A stretch of 64,000 nt of DNA from Pirellulales bacterium (GTDB taxonomy: Bacteria > Planctomycetota > Planctomycetia > Pirellulales > JAICIG01), in the NCBI GenBank assembly GCA_025927475.1, contig JAICLL010000003.1:62001-126000 (forward strand), written 5' to 3'. The notes beneath the pieces were generated by a model. It was not told the origin of the DNA and did not search any database. It was given only the letters and a program-made list of their open reading frames with translations. This document shows positions 1 to 7,696 of the stretch, piece after piece. The first letter of the stretch is position 1; every line of letters begins with the position of its first letter. Both the position numbers and the translations under genes were made by a program.

Positions 1-1367
1 GTTTCATGCCGGGCCCATCGCAAGAGTCCGCTGACCGTGAGTTCGGCGGCCGCGCTCGGCCCATCGGGCGGCGCCGAAGTATCGCCGTGCCAAAGAATTT
101 GCCGCGTCAAATCGTGGCCCTGCGAGACGGCCTGGCGGCCGTCAGTGGTTTCAATGATCAGGCCGGTATCGGTTTGCGGCCGATGGCCCCTGCGGCAATG
201 TTTAAAGACGCCGCCTCGCGCCGCCGAAACAATGGTCGAGGCGTCGCTGGCCCGAAGCACCAGGACTCCGGCGTGCGGCAGATAGCGGAAGCCATTGGAA
301 GAGCCGGCCACGAGGGCCGGGGCCACCGGGTCCGTTGAAGGGTTGCTCGGCGACGTGGCCGACCAGTCGAGATAGGCCTCGATCAGATTGCCCAAACGAT
401 GGGCGTACATGCGGTCGTCGTCAAAGGCGGCCAGCTTGCCGTTGCCCATGCTGTGCAAGAAGGCGTCGGCCAGTTCGGCGGCGTCGCGGCTCTGCCCGGC
501 CAGCAGCTCGAAGCCGTGCGGGTAAAAGTGGTAGGTCCCCCGGCTGCCATACTCGCCGGCATAGCTGCCGTCGGCGTGTAAAAACAGCCGCGCGAAGCCG
601 ACGGCCCGCCGCAACGGCTCGTCGAGCGCGGCATCGCCGGTCAATTGCCGCAGCTTGGCCAGGGCGTCGATGGTGACCGTCTGATAGCCCGGATCGGCGC
701 CGCCATACTCCTCGAACCACCCTTCCGAAGATTGCCAGGCGAGCACTCGCCGCACACGCTCGTCGGCGTCCCGCCGGAAGCGGTCGTCGCCAGTGATGCG
801 TGCGACGCGCGTCAGCCCGAGCGCCGCCAGCGCGTGATGATTGGCCAGTCGGCCGCTCTCGTCGTGCCGGGCGATCCAAACTGCCCGGCGCACCAGCCAG
901 GCACGCACTTCGGCGTTGTCGAGCCGCAGCAGCTCATACGCCCGCGCGGCCGCTTGCAGCGAGAAGACCGCCGCGCCCAAGGCCCGTTCATAGGGATAAT
1001 AGTCGTCGCACGAGCCATCGCGGTGGCTATGGCGTGCCGCGAACCGCAACGCGGCGATCGCCAACTCGCGCACGCGCGGCTCGCCTTGCCAGCAGTTGGC
1101 CGGCAGCGGAGTGCAATACACCAGCGCCAGCGGCAGCACGGCCTCTTGATACATCTCGCTGGCGAAGCTGGCCGTGCGATAGTGCCAGAACTGCCGATCG
1201 AAGCAGCCGTAGGTCTTGTGATACGGATTGCGATCGACCGCGCCCAGCAACCGAGGGATTTGCGCCAGCGCGAGTGTCAGATAACGATCGCGCAGGGCAG
1301 GATCGCGGTGTGCCACCCGACATTCCGCACTCCGCAGCTCGCGGTTCGCAATTGATTCATTCCGCAT
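1..1367 (-). CDS. Partial heparinase II/III-like (helical toroid plus beta-sandwich) protein
   Basis: The frame is open from an ATG at 1367 to the left edge of the window, so the C-terminus is missing (about 455 residues seen). The first two thirds is helical, with many aromatic and Arg-rich stretches (YHKTYGCFDRQFWHYRTASF, YYPYERALGAAVFSLQAAAR, GGADPGYQTVTIDALAKLRQ) like the alpha/alpha toroid of polysaccharide lyases and heparinase-type enzymes. The last part (GFRYLPHAGVLVLRASDAST, TDTGLIIETTDGRQAVSQGH) looks like a beta-sandwich. No lyase active site could be assigned. The start is uncertain: the first 15 codons (MRNESIANRELRSAE) come from a short repetitive stretch. It precedes nothing on its own strand but follows the glycosyltransferase gene at 1520-2518 in the same direction. 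Confidence 0.6.
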   Translation of the reverse strand, partial: MRNESIANRELRSAECRVAHRDPALRDRYLTLALAQIPRLLGAVDRNPYHKTYGCFDRQFWHYRTASFASEMYQEAVLPLALVYCTPLPANCWQGEPRVRELAIAALRFAARHSHRDGSCDDYYPYERALGAAVFSLQAAARAYELLRLDNAEVRAWLVRRAVWIARHDESGRLANHHALAALGLTRVARITGDDRFRRDADERVRRVLAWQSSEGWFEEYGGADPGYQTVTIDALAKLRQLTGDAALDEPLRRAVGFARLFLHADGSYAGEYGSRGTYHFYPHGFELLAGQSRDAAELADAFLHSMGNGKLAAFDDDRMYAHRLGNLIEAYLDWSATSPSNPSTDPVAPALVAGSSNGFRYLPHAGVLVLRASDASTIVSAARGGVFKHCRRGHRPQTDTGLIIETTDGRQAVSQGHDLTRQILWHGDTSAPPDGPSAAAELTVSGLLRWARHE

Positions 1368-1445
1368 TCCGCACTCCTCATAGCTCGCATCCGGCCCACC
1401 ATAGGTTAGCGTCGAAGGGCGGGTCGATGTCGCGCCGCCTCCTGC

Positions 1446-1467
1446 GGAACGGCACGGAGTCCGTTCG
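1446..1467 (+). repeat. Dispersed palindromic element, family A, copy 1
   Basis: The core starts with ggaacgg and should end with its reverse complement ccgttcc, with cacggagt between; this copy ends ccgttcg. It is preceded by a conserved left part (aagggcggg...gtcgcgccgcc) and followed by ctacagacc. At least five more copies lie in other gaps of the window. Confidence 0.75.
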
Positions 1468-1519
1468 CTACAGACCTCGGCCGAGACGTTACCCGTCTCG
1501 TTCTCAAAGAACCGCGCTC

Positions 1520-2518
1520 CTATCGCCGTTGATGCGCCACAATCACTTCGGCCAGCAGCCCGAGCATGCAGGTCATAAAGCCCGCCACCATGACGACAAT
1601 GTCCGACTCTTGCATGCTGCCGGTCGCCAGGCGGCTGTAGACGCTCTTGGCCACGCCCGCGGCGATCATCGTCGCGGCCAGCGGCAAAAAAACTTTCAAC
1701 GGGCGGAAATAGAGCACCATCCGCAAGACCGTGCTCAAATAGGCCAGCGTATCTTTCACCGGATGAAACTTGCTGCGGCCGATCCGCGGTCGGTAAGGCG
1801 TGGGCACATACTTCACCGCATAGCCGTTGGTCAAAAAAGCCAGCGTCATGGTGGTCACGCAACTAAAGCCATCGGGCACCACCCACAGCCACGGCAACAT
1901 CGCCTCGCGCTTGAAGGCTTTCAGGCCGGTGTTCAGGTCGGGAATACGGCAGCCCGTCAGATAGCAGGCCAATTTGCGGATGGCCCATTTGGCGGGCCGC
2001 CGCAGCCAGCGGAGGGTTCCTTGTTCGCTGGTGCGCGCTCCGTTCACCTGGTCGTAGGCTGGAAACCAACGCAGCAGGTCAAGAATCGACGACGCCGGGT
2101 AGGAACCGTCGGCGTCGAGCATCACCACCACATTGCCGCGGGCCGCCCGAACGCCAATTTTGCGGGCCGCCCCTGCCCCGCGGTTTTCGGGCGAACGAAT
2201 CACGCGCAGCGGACACTGCCAGCAATCGGCGGCGAAACGCTCGGCCAGCTCCGCCGTGCGGTCGGTCGAGGCATCGTCGACCACGATGATTTCATACGTC
2301 AAGCTGCTGGCGGCCAGCACATCGACAATCTCGGTCAACACGCGCCCGATGGCCCGCTCTTCGTTGTAAGCCGGCAAGAGTACGGAAACCTCCAGCGCCG
2401 GCTCGGCGGCCAGCCGGTCGGAGGTGTGATACACCGAGGTGGCCGCAGCGGGTGGCAGTCGCAGGCCGAGTCGGTGAACAACAGTTTCCGGCGGTAGATC
2501 TGTGTGCAAACTGTCCAT
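1520..2518 (-). CDS. Family 2 glycosyltransferase with C-terminal membrane helices
   Basis: This 332-residue protein has a GT-A fold of the dolichol-phosphate-mannose-synthase/ArnC type. The nucleotide-binding start VSVLLPAYNEERAIG, the IIVVDDASTDRT motif and the metal-binding LDADGSYP motif are all present. RSPENRGAGAARKIG follows in the usual order. Two hydrophobic segments near the C-terminus (VFLPLAATMIAAGVAKSVYS and DIVVMVAGFMTCMLGLLAEV) would anchor it in the membrane with the catalytic domain in the cytoplasm. It probably moves a sugar from a nucleotide donor to a polyprenyl phosphate or similar lipid. There is no clear Shine-Dalgarno before the ATG at 2518, so the start could be a little further in. 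Confidence 0.85.
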   Translation of the reverse strand: MDSLHTDLPPETVVHRLGLRLPPAAATSVYHTSDRLAAEPALEVSVLLPAYNEERAIGRVLTEIVDVLAASSLTYEIIVVDDASTDRTAELAERFAADCWQCPLRVIRSPENRGAGAARKIGVRAARGNVVVMLDADGSYPASSILDLLRWFPAYDQVNGARTSEQGTLRWLRRPAKWAIRKLACYLTGCRIPDLNTGLKAFKREAMLPWLWVVPDGFSCVTTMTLAFLTNGYAVKYVPTPYRPRIGRSKFHPVKDTLAYLSTVLRMVLYFRPLKVFLPLAATMIAAGVAKSVYSRLATGSMQESDIVVMVAGFMTCMLGLLAEVIVAHQRR

Positions 2519-2658
2519 GTCTGCGGTCCGCGGGCGGGATTCAGGCCATTCAAAGCCACCCTTCTAACACGCTGTTGGGCTAACGACCAAGACCAGTCCT
2601 TTCGTTGTCTTGGCCAGCCGCTCTATCGCCGCGGAAAACGAGACAGTAAACTTTGCCT

Positions 2659-2664
2659 GGAGGA
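2659..2664 (+). promoter_or_regulatory. Shine-Dalgarno fixing the start of the DedA-like gene
   Basis: A GGAGGA lies five bases before the ATG at 2670. This favours that start over an in-frame upstream start at 2610. Confidence 0.7.
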
Positions 2665-2669
2665 ACGGA

Positions 2670-3320
2670 ATGTCGCAAGAAATCGCCGAAGAGGCAAGCA
2701 GCGGCGTCGCCCCCGCGCCGCGGCGCGCCGGGTGGCTGCGGCGGCTCTATTATTGGGTGCTCGGTTGGGCTGACACGCCCTATGGCACGCCGGCCTTGGC
2801 CGCCCTGGCCTTTGCCGAAAGCTCGTTCTTCCCCATTCCGCCCGACGTGCTGCAGATCGCCCTTTCGGTGGGCAGGCCGCGGCGTTCGTTCTACTTTGCG
2901 ATGGTCAGCGCCGTGGCCTCCGTGCTGGGAGGCATCGCCGGCTGGTACATCGGCCGCGGACTGTGGTGGAGCGTCAGCGATTTCTTCTTCAACTTTGTGC
3001 CGGGCTTCAGCCACGAAAACTTCGATTACGTGCGGAAGGTTTACGACGACAACGCCTTCTGGGCCATTTTGGCGGCGGCCTTCACGCCGATTCCCTACAA
3101 GGTGTTTACCATCGGGGCGGGCGTATTCAACGTGTCGCTGCAAACGTTGATCGTGGCCTCGGTTTTAGGCCGTTCGGGGCGGTTTTTTCTCGTAGCAACC
3201 GCGATTTTCTTTTTCGGCGCCCGCGCCAAGGCGGTGCTCGAACGCCATTTCGAATGGTTGACGCTGCTGTTATTCGCCCTGGTGGCCGCCGGCTTTCTGG
3301 CCATTCGGCTGTTGCTGTAA
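2670..3320 (+). CDS. DedA/YqaA-type (VTT domain) membrane protein
   Basis: The 216-residue protein has about five hydrophobic stretches and the hallmarks of the SNARE-associated/VTT family: an acidic residue and Pro pair in the first re-entrant region (LAFAESSFFPIPPDVLQIAL) and a second in AAAFTPIPYKVFTIGAGVFN, followed by GRSGRFF. It therefore most resembles YqaA proteins, relatives of the DedA lipid scramblases that flip undecaprenyl phosphate or phospholipids. Start chosen at 2670 because of GGAGGA at 2659-2664. It stands alone between two minus-strand genes. The exact substrate cannot be read from sequence. Confidence 0.85.
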   Translation: MSQEIAEEASSGVAPAPRRAGWLRRLYYWVLGWADTPYGTPALAALAFAESSFFPIPPDVLQIALSVGRPRRSFYFAMVSAVASVLGGIAGWYIGRGLWWSVSDFFFNFVPGFSHENFDYVRKVYDDNAFWAILAAAFTPIPYKVFTIGAGVFNVSLQTLIVASVLGRSGRFFLVATAIFFFGARAKAVLERHFEWLTLLLFALVAAGFLAIRLLL

Positions 3321-3379
3321 CGCTTGCCATTCGCTCCGCATCGTCGCCTTTCGCTGGAGCGAAAGTAGCGCAGGCGCGG

Positions 3380-3461
3380 CGGGTGGCACAGCCGCCCTCG
3401 GCGGTGCGTCGCCCGATGCCGTCGGCGTCGGCGAACCGGCAGAGGACGGCTGGCCCACATG
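3380..3461. repeat. Inverted repeat in gap (family D)
   Basis: The arms gtggcacagccgccctcggc and gcagaggacggctggcccac face each other across about 45 bases of GC-rich sequence. It lies between the convergent DedA-like and acetyltransferase genes and could act as a weak transcription barrier, although there is no T-run. Confidence 0.5.
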
Positions 3462-3481
3462 CCATGTTCGACGGTCAGAGG

Positions 3482-4075
3482 TCAATCATGTCCCCCTGAA
3501 CCCCGCCCCCCGAATCCCGCCCCCTCTACTGCCCGAATCACCCGGCACGGATTCCCCGCGGCGAACACGCCTTCGCCAACATCGCGGGTCACGACGCTGC
3601 CGGCGCCGATGATCGAACGATCGCCGATCGCCACGCCGGGGCAGATAATCGCCCCGCCGCCGACCCAGACATCGGCGCCGATCTGCACGGGCTTGCCCGA
3701 CTCGCGCGTCCGCCGCTGCTGGTGATCGAACGGATGCGTGGCCGCGTAAATCTGCACGGCGGGACCAAACATCGTGTAATCGCCGATGGTCACCGGGCAG
3801 ACATCGAGCACGACGCAGTTAAAGTTAAAAAACACCCGCTCGCCCAGCGAAATGTTCCACCCATAATCGCAATAAAACGGCGGCTGAATCCACGCGCTGT
3901 CGCCCCCACGCCCGAACAGCTCTTGCAGAAGACTGCGGCGCTGCTGCTGATCGGATTCGCCGGTGGCGTTGAGCGCCTGGCACAGATCGCGGGCACGCAC
4001 GCGCAACCGCGTCAATTCGGGGCAGAGCGGGTCGTACAGCTCGCCCGCCAACATTTTTTCGCGTTCGCTGCTCAT
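3482..4075 (-). CDS. Maltose/galactoside O-acetyltransferase-type hexapeptide enzyme
   Basis: The 197-residue protein starts with the Maa/LacA-type N-terminal helical part (SEREKMLAGELYDP, then an RARDLCQALNAT segment) and continues with a left-handed beta helix: hexapeptide turns such as IQPPFYCDYGWNISLGERVF, VTIGDYTMFGPAVQIYAATH and the typical IGADVWVGGGAIICPGVAIG. The His in ATHPFD is the expected catalytic base for acetyl transfer from acetyl-CoA to a sugar hydroxyl. Length and architecture match the maltose O-acetyltransferase family (about 185 residues). The acceptor is unknown. It is a single-gene unit. Confidence 0.88.
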   Translation of the reverse strand: MSSEREKMLAGELYDPLCPELTRLRVRARDLCQALNATGESDQQQRRSLLQELFGRGGDSAWIQPPFYCDYGWNISLGERVFFNFNCVVLDVCPVTIGDYTMFGPAVQIYAATHPFDHQQRRTRESGKPVQIGADVWVGGGAIICPGVAIGDRSIIGAGSVVTRDVGEGVFAAGNPCRVIRAVEGAGFGGRGSGGHD

Positions 4076-4446
4076 CGTATGCTCGCTGTTCGTTCAACCC
4101 TTCGCTCCCCCTCGCTCTCCGTATTGTCGCAGCCAAGTGGCTTGGTCGGTTCTCGCCGGAAAGCTGCCTCTCCCTGTGTTGTACATCAAAAGTGGCTTGG
4201 ATAGTTTTCACCCCTGCGAACAAACCGCCGCAATATCGTAACCCATTAAACTCCAGGTACTTGTGGCGGAAGGCGAATGGGGGGCAGGTTACACGCGCGA
4301 CTCGAACCGTTGGTCTGGTTAACGGCGGTAAACGGTCCTTTCGCTTCGCCGCCGCTGACGCTAGCCTAATGACCAGTCGGTACTCCCGCTCCCTGTTCTC
4401 CACGTCACCAACCGGCTGTTCGCGGTAACCTTTAGAGATTGAGGCA
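4076..4446. other. Gap of 371 bases without a recognised gene
   Basis: Short open frames exist on both strands, but none has a ribosome-binding site or a recognised motif. The stretch lies between divergent genes (acetyltransferase to the left, methyltransferase to the right), so it should hold both promoters. Its base composition is visibly lower in GC around 4190-4260. No tRNA or tmRNA signature was found. Confidence 0.4.
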
Positions 4447-5067
4447 ATGAGCAACGTGCCCAGCAAAGAACGTTTTGAGGAAGCCTATCAGGGCAAAGCG
4501 CCTTGGGACATCGGCCGGCCCCAGCGAGTATTTGTCGAGGCCGCCAACCAGATCACCGGCGACCTTCTTGACTCGGGCTGCGGCACCGGCGAGAACGCCT
4601 TGTTCTTTGCCGCGCGCGGCCAGCGCGTCACCGGCATCGACTTTCTGGAGCATCCGATCGCCGAGGCCAAGCGCAAGGCGCGCGAGCGAGGCCTGACGGC
4701 AAATTTCCTGGTGATGGACGCGTTGCACCTCGACGACCTGCCCGAGCAGTACGACTCGGCCATCGACTGCGGCCTGTTCCACGTTTTTTCCGACGCAGAT
4801 CGGGCTCGGTATGTGGCGGGCCTGGCCAGCGTGCTCAAGCCGGGCGGCCGCCTGTTTCTGGCCTGTTTCAGCGACCGGGAACCGCCAGGCGACGGCCCGC
4901 GCCGCATCACGCAACAAGAGCTGCGCACGGCATTCTCGCCGAGCTGGGCGATCGAAACGATTCGTGAGATTCGCTTCGAGGTCCGGCCCGACCTGACCGA
5001 CCTGCACTTCTCGCCCGGCGGCCCGCACGCCTGGTTTTGCGTGATTCGCAAGGCACAACAGTTTTGA
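4447..5067 (+). CDS. Class I SAM-dependent methyltransferase
   Basis: The 206-residue protein has motif I LLDSGCGTGENALFFAARG followed by an acidic strand end (VTGIDFLEHPIAEAKRKA), DALHLDDLPEQYDSAIDCGL as the motif II region, and VLKPGGRLFLACF as motif III. The N-terminus (RFEEAYQGKAPWDIGRPQ) is like that of thiopurine/TehB-type small-molecule methyltransferases, which detoxify tellurite, thiols or halides. The substrate cannot be decided. The gene ends four bases before the convergent tRNA-Leu. Confidence 0.85.
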   Translation: MSNVPSKERFEEAYQGKAPWDIGRPQRVFVEAANQITGDLLDSGCGTGENALFFAARGQRVTGIDFLEHPIAEAKRKARERGLTANFLVMDALHLDDLPEQYDSAIDCGLFHVFSDADRARYVAGLASVLKPGGRLFLACFSDREPPGDGPRRITQQELRTAFSPSWAIETIREIRFEVRPDLTDLHFSPGGPHAWFCVIRKAQQF

Positions 5068-5071
5068 TTAG

Positions 5072-5153
<82 letters not shown>

Positions 5154-5171
5154 AACGATTTACGTACTAAA

Positions 5172-5200
5172 AGTTTGGGCCGAATTCGCCGGGGTGTCAA
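5172..5200 (-). promoter_or_regulatory. Probable promoter of tRNA-Leu
   Basis: On the reverse strand TTGACA (5195-5200) is followed after 17 bases by CAAACT (5172-5177), about 18 bases before the tRNA 5' end. The -35 box is perfect and the -10 box is weak. Confidence 0.4.
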
Positions 5201-5347
5201 CCTGCCTTCTTCGACCCGCCAGGCAGCGTGATCTCGTGTTCCGCTTTAGCTCGCCGCGAGGGGATCTTCTTTGATAAAGTGGTGCTTAGCGATTCCGCTA
5301 GCGAGCGTGGCTAGATTCAACATTGGGAGCCGTGCAGGGCTTGCAGC

Positions 5348-5612
5348 ATGACAAGACGAGTCGATGAAATCCTTGCCGAAGCTGACGACCAAACCCTATG
5401 CAGCGAAATCTACGACTGGATCGTCGAGCGGCACGGCGATTCTGTCGATCTTTCAACGGTCCCCGAACAAGAACGCGTCGTACCGTCAAGGCAGTGCTGC
5501 GCCGCGATATGAAAGTGACCGGCTGTTTTGGAAGGCCAGTGAGACGATCCACCTACCGTTGGCAACTTACGTGCGTGCGCATCGGGATGCGTTTCTCAAC
5601 GCAGCGCCGGCC
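5348..5612 (+). pseudogene. Remnant of a DMP19-like gene with an internal deletion
   Basis: An ATG at 5348 opens a 54-codon frame (MTRRVDEILAEADDQTLC, EIYDWIVERHGDSVDLSTVP, EQERVV) that ends at TGA 5510-5512. It resembles the N-terminal end of DMP19/DUF4375-type proteins. Directly after it, in another frame, comes SDRLFWKASETIHLPLATYV followed by RAHRDAFL, which resembles the C-terminal end of the same family. The middle, about 90 residues in such proteins, is missing. This suggests a deletion that also changed the frame. The family match is from memory and needs a profile search. Confidence 0.4.
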
Positions 5613-5621
5613 GGCCACACG

Positions 5622-6272
5622 ATGGCATCCACGGTGCCGACCCAACGCGGCTCGTCAGGAAGGCGCACGCCCGGCCGACGCGACAAAACCACACTGCGGG
5701 ATCGGATTGCGGCGTTGCCCCACTGGGCCCGGGTGACGCTCGCGGCGCGCTGTGCGCGATTGACCCTGCCGGAGTTTCGGCGGGCTTGGCCCGATGCGCT
5801 GCCAAAGCGGCTGACAACGGTGCAGCGTTGCCTCGCCGCGGCGGACCAATCGGCATCGCAGGGCCGTCGCTGCGCAGACCTTCAAGAATTGACGACGGAT
5901 GCGGGCATGGTCGTCGGCGCTGCGATCATCGGCTTATCTGGCAGCCCGTTTGAGGACGATGACGAGCCCCGTCCTGTGGATGGCAATCTAGCCGTGATTG
6001 CTTCGAAGGCGGCGCGCGTGGCACTTATGGCGGCGGAAGCCGCGCACAACGGTGCTGAAAAATCGGCCAGCTACGCCGCCGAAGCCGTTTCGGGCACCAT
6101 CGACCTCTCCGAAATGATCGAAAGCAAAAAAATCCAGCGACGCGTGGCACAAGCGGTCAACGACCTGGAGCGCGAAGCCGCGCAACAGCGATGGACGGAC
6201 GAGAGCGCGGTTTCGCCGACCGTGTTCACGAAGCCATCGAAGCCCCGCCGGCCCTGGTGGAAATTCTGGTGA
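5622..6272 (+). CDS. Hypothetical alpha-helical protein
   Basis: The 216-residue protein is not recognised as a characterised family. It has a basic, Ser/Thr-rich start, a helical core (LRDRIAALPHWARVTLAARC, LTLPEFRRAWPDALPKRL), an Ala-rich middle (ASKAARVALMAAEAAHNGAE, KSASYAAEAVSGTIDLSEMI) and a basic, Trp-rich tail (KPRRPWWKFW). The helical core resembles proteins seen beside DMP19-like genes in related bacteria, which would fit the remnant just upstream. The open frame extends to an ATG at 5364, but that part overlaps the remnant, so the ATG at 5622 is preferred. No Shine-Dalgarno is evident. Confidence 0.55.
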   Translation: MASTVPTQRGSSGRRTPGRRDKTTLRDRIAALPHWARVTLAARCARLTLPEFRRAWPDALPKRLTTVQRCLAAADQSASQGRRCADLQELTTDAGMVVGAAIIGLSGSPFEDDDEPRPVDGNLAVIASKAARVALMAAEAAHNGAEKSASYAAEAVSGTIDLSEMIESKKIQRRVAQAVNDLEREAAQQRWTDESAVSPTVFTKPSKPRRPWWKFW

Positions 6273-6284
6273 GCCAGAATGGCA

Positions 6285-7472
6285 TCACCGTGGCGACTCG
6301 ATCTCTTTCGCCTGCGTGTCGGGCGCGCGCTTCAGCAACTCGCTAAGCTGAAACTCGTAATACTTCTGCGTCGCCGCGGGTTGGCCATCGGAAGAGGCGT
6401 TGGCCACCCAAAGACGAGTGGCGAGCGGCTCGAAAAGTACGTTGTGCAAGTTCGACTTCATGGCCACCGGACAATCCATCAGGTGCAAGGCGCTGGCCGC
6501 GTCGAGCGAGCCGGCCTGCTCGCGCACCCGCCGGGCAAGCTCCTGATAACGCTTGCCCGCCGAGAGCAACACCGTGTCGGGCGTCGGCTCCGGCAATCGT
6601 GGATGCGATTCGCCCGGCTTCACCACCTCGAACGTGTTCCAATGCGCCGCCAGGCCCACCGCCTGCCGCTCGTCGCCATCGGCCACCACGTAGTAATACT
6701 CGCAGGTGCGCGGCGTGTCGCGGAAAATGCCCACCGCCTCGTCCAGCGTGTGAGCTTCTTCCAACACCCGCCGCACCAGAAAAGCCATGGGCATGCCGCT
6801 CCAGTGGCCGCGTCCGCCGCCGCCCATCTCGCCCACCGAAACGTGCTCGGCGTTCATGCCCGTCACCGAACCGATGAAGCCGGCATACGTCACGTTGACA
6901 AATGGCACGTGGCCCTCCGGCTCAGCCACGATCAGCACGGCGTGCTCTTGCAGCTTCCAATCGATCGAGTAGTCGAGCACGCGGCCGTGATACAGCGCGC
7001 CATCGCGGGTGGCGCCGTTCATCACGGCGAAGCCACTGCAATGAAACAATTCGGGAATGAAGTTGGCCGCCAGCGCGTCGTCGAGCGAACAGCCGGCGCC
7101 ATCGGCCAGACCTTGCAGCTCTTCTAAGAATCGCTCGGGCATAAACGGACGCTGCACGGCGACGATCGCCGAAATCAACTGCTTGGGATTCAGCCGCACG
7201 CCCCAAAGCTCCAGCCGCGCATCTTTGGCCTTCACGTTGAACAGATAGTGCAGGTTTGCCTGAATGTGGTCTTTCAGCAACGCCCCGTGCTGATAGCCCA
7301 TGTCATAGGGGCGCCCCTTCAGATGCAGCACGCGGTAGCCGTCGATTTCTTCTAAGAAGCCAGTGCCACAGCGGGCCACGGTCTGCGCCGCGGCTAGCCC
7401 AGTTGCCAACAGCAGAAAGGCTATCGCGGCAATGGTTCGCACAAATGCGGCGGGGAAATATTGCGATCGCAT
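6285..7472 (-). CDS. Secreted C45-type (NTN-hydrolase) peptidase/acyltransferase family protein
   Basis: The 395-residue protein begins with a signal peptide (AAIAFLLLATGLAAAQT). The mature part matches the C45/phospholipase-B-like family related to acyl-CoA:6-aminopenicillanate acyltransferase: GRPYDMGYQHGALLKD near the N-terminus, then FHCSGFAVMNGATRDGALYH, where the Cys would be the N-terminal nucleophile, GRVLDYSIDW, NVTYAGFIGSVTGMNAEHVS and late NASSDGQPAATQKYYEF. Members cleave amide bonds; several planctomycete paralogues have unknown substrates. Start supported by AGGAG eight bases before the ATG at 7472. It is a single gene convergent with the hypothetical gene at 5622. Confidence 0.85.
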   Translation of the reverse strand: MRSQYFPAAFVRTIAAIAFLLLATGLAAAQTVARCGTGFLEEIDGYRVLHLKGRPYDMGYQHGALLKDHIQANLHYLFNVKAKDARLELWGVRLNPKQLISAIVAVQRPFMPERFLEELQGLADGAGCSLDDALAANFIPELFHCSGFAVMNGATRDGALYHGRVLDYSIDWKLQEHAVLIVAEPEGHVPFVNVTYAGFIGSVTGMNAEHVSVGEMGGGGRGHWSGMPMAFLVRRVLEEAHTLDEAVGIFRDTPRTCEYYYVVADGDERQAVGLAAHWNTFEVVKPGESHPRLPEPTPDTVLLSAGKRYQELARRVREQAGSLDAASALHLMDCPVAMKSNLHNVLFEPLATRLWVANASSDGQPAATQKYYEFQLSELLKRAPDTQAKEIESPR

Positions 7473-7622
7473 GAGACGGCTCCTGGGGCGTTGCTACCTA
7501 GCGACCGCAATTATAGCGAAGAAGCCGTGCACGCCCCTAGTGCATTGCCAGCGGCCCATGGACGCATTTCCCCCTTCGCCGCGATCCGCCGAAGGGCGGG
7601 GCAACGCTGCGCCGCCCCCCGC

Positions 7623-7644
7623 GGAACGGCACGGGGTCCGTTCC
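7623..7644 (+). repeat. Dispersed palindromic element, family A, copy 2
   Basis: A 22-base core with arms ggaacgg/ccgttcc, one base different in the loop (cacggggt). It carries the same left flank (aagggcgggg...gcgccgcc) and right flank (ctacagacc) as copies 1 and 3. Confidence 0.75.
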
Positions 7645-7696
7645 CTACAGACCCTCTGCCAAGGTGCTATCCATTTCAATTGCCGAAACCCATCAA

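Noticed and set aside
800..2497. A plus-strand open frame of 565 codons
   Set aside because: It covers two minus-strand genes in antisense and is rich in Arg, Ala and Pro without motifs.
4240..4440. Possible tmRNA or tRNA in the gap
   Set aside because: A T-arm-like ttcgagt occurs on the minus strand, but no matching stems and no ANDNYALAA-type tag could be found.
6279..7127. A plus-strand open frame of 282 codons
   Set aside because: Antisense to the C45-type gene with its signal peptide and active-site motif.
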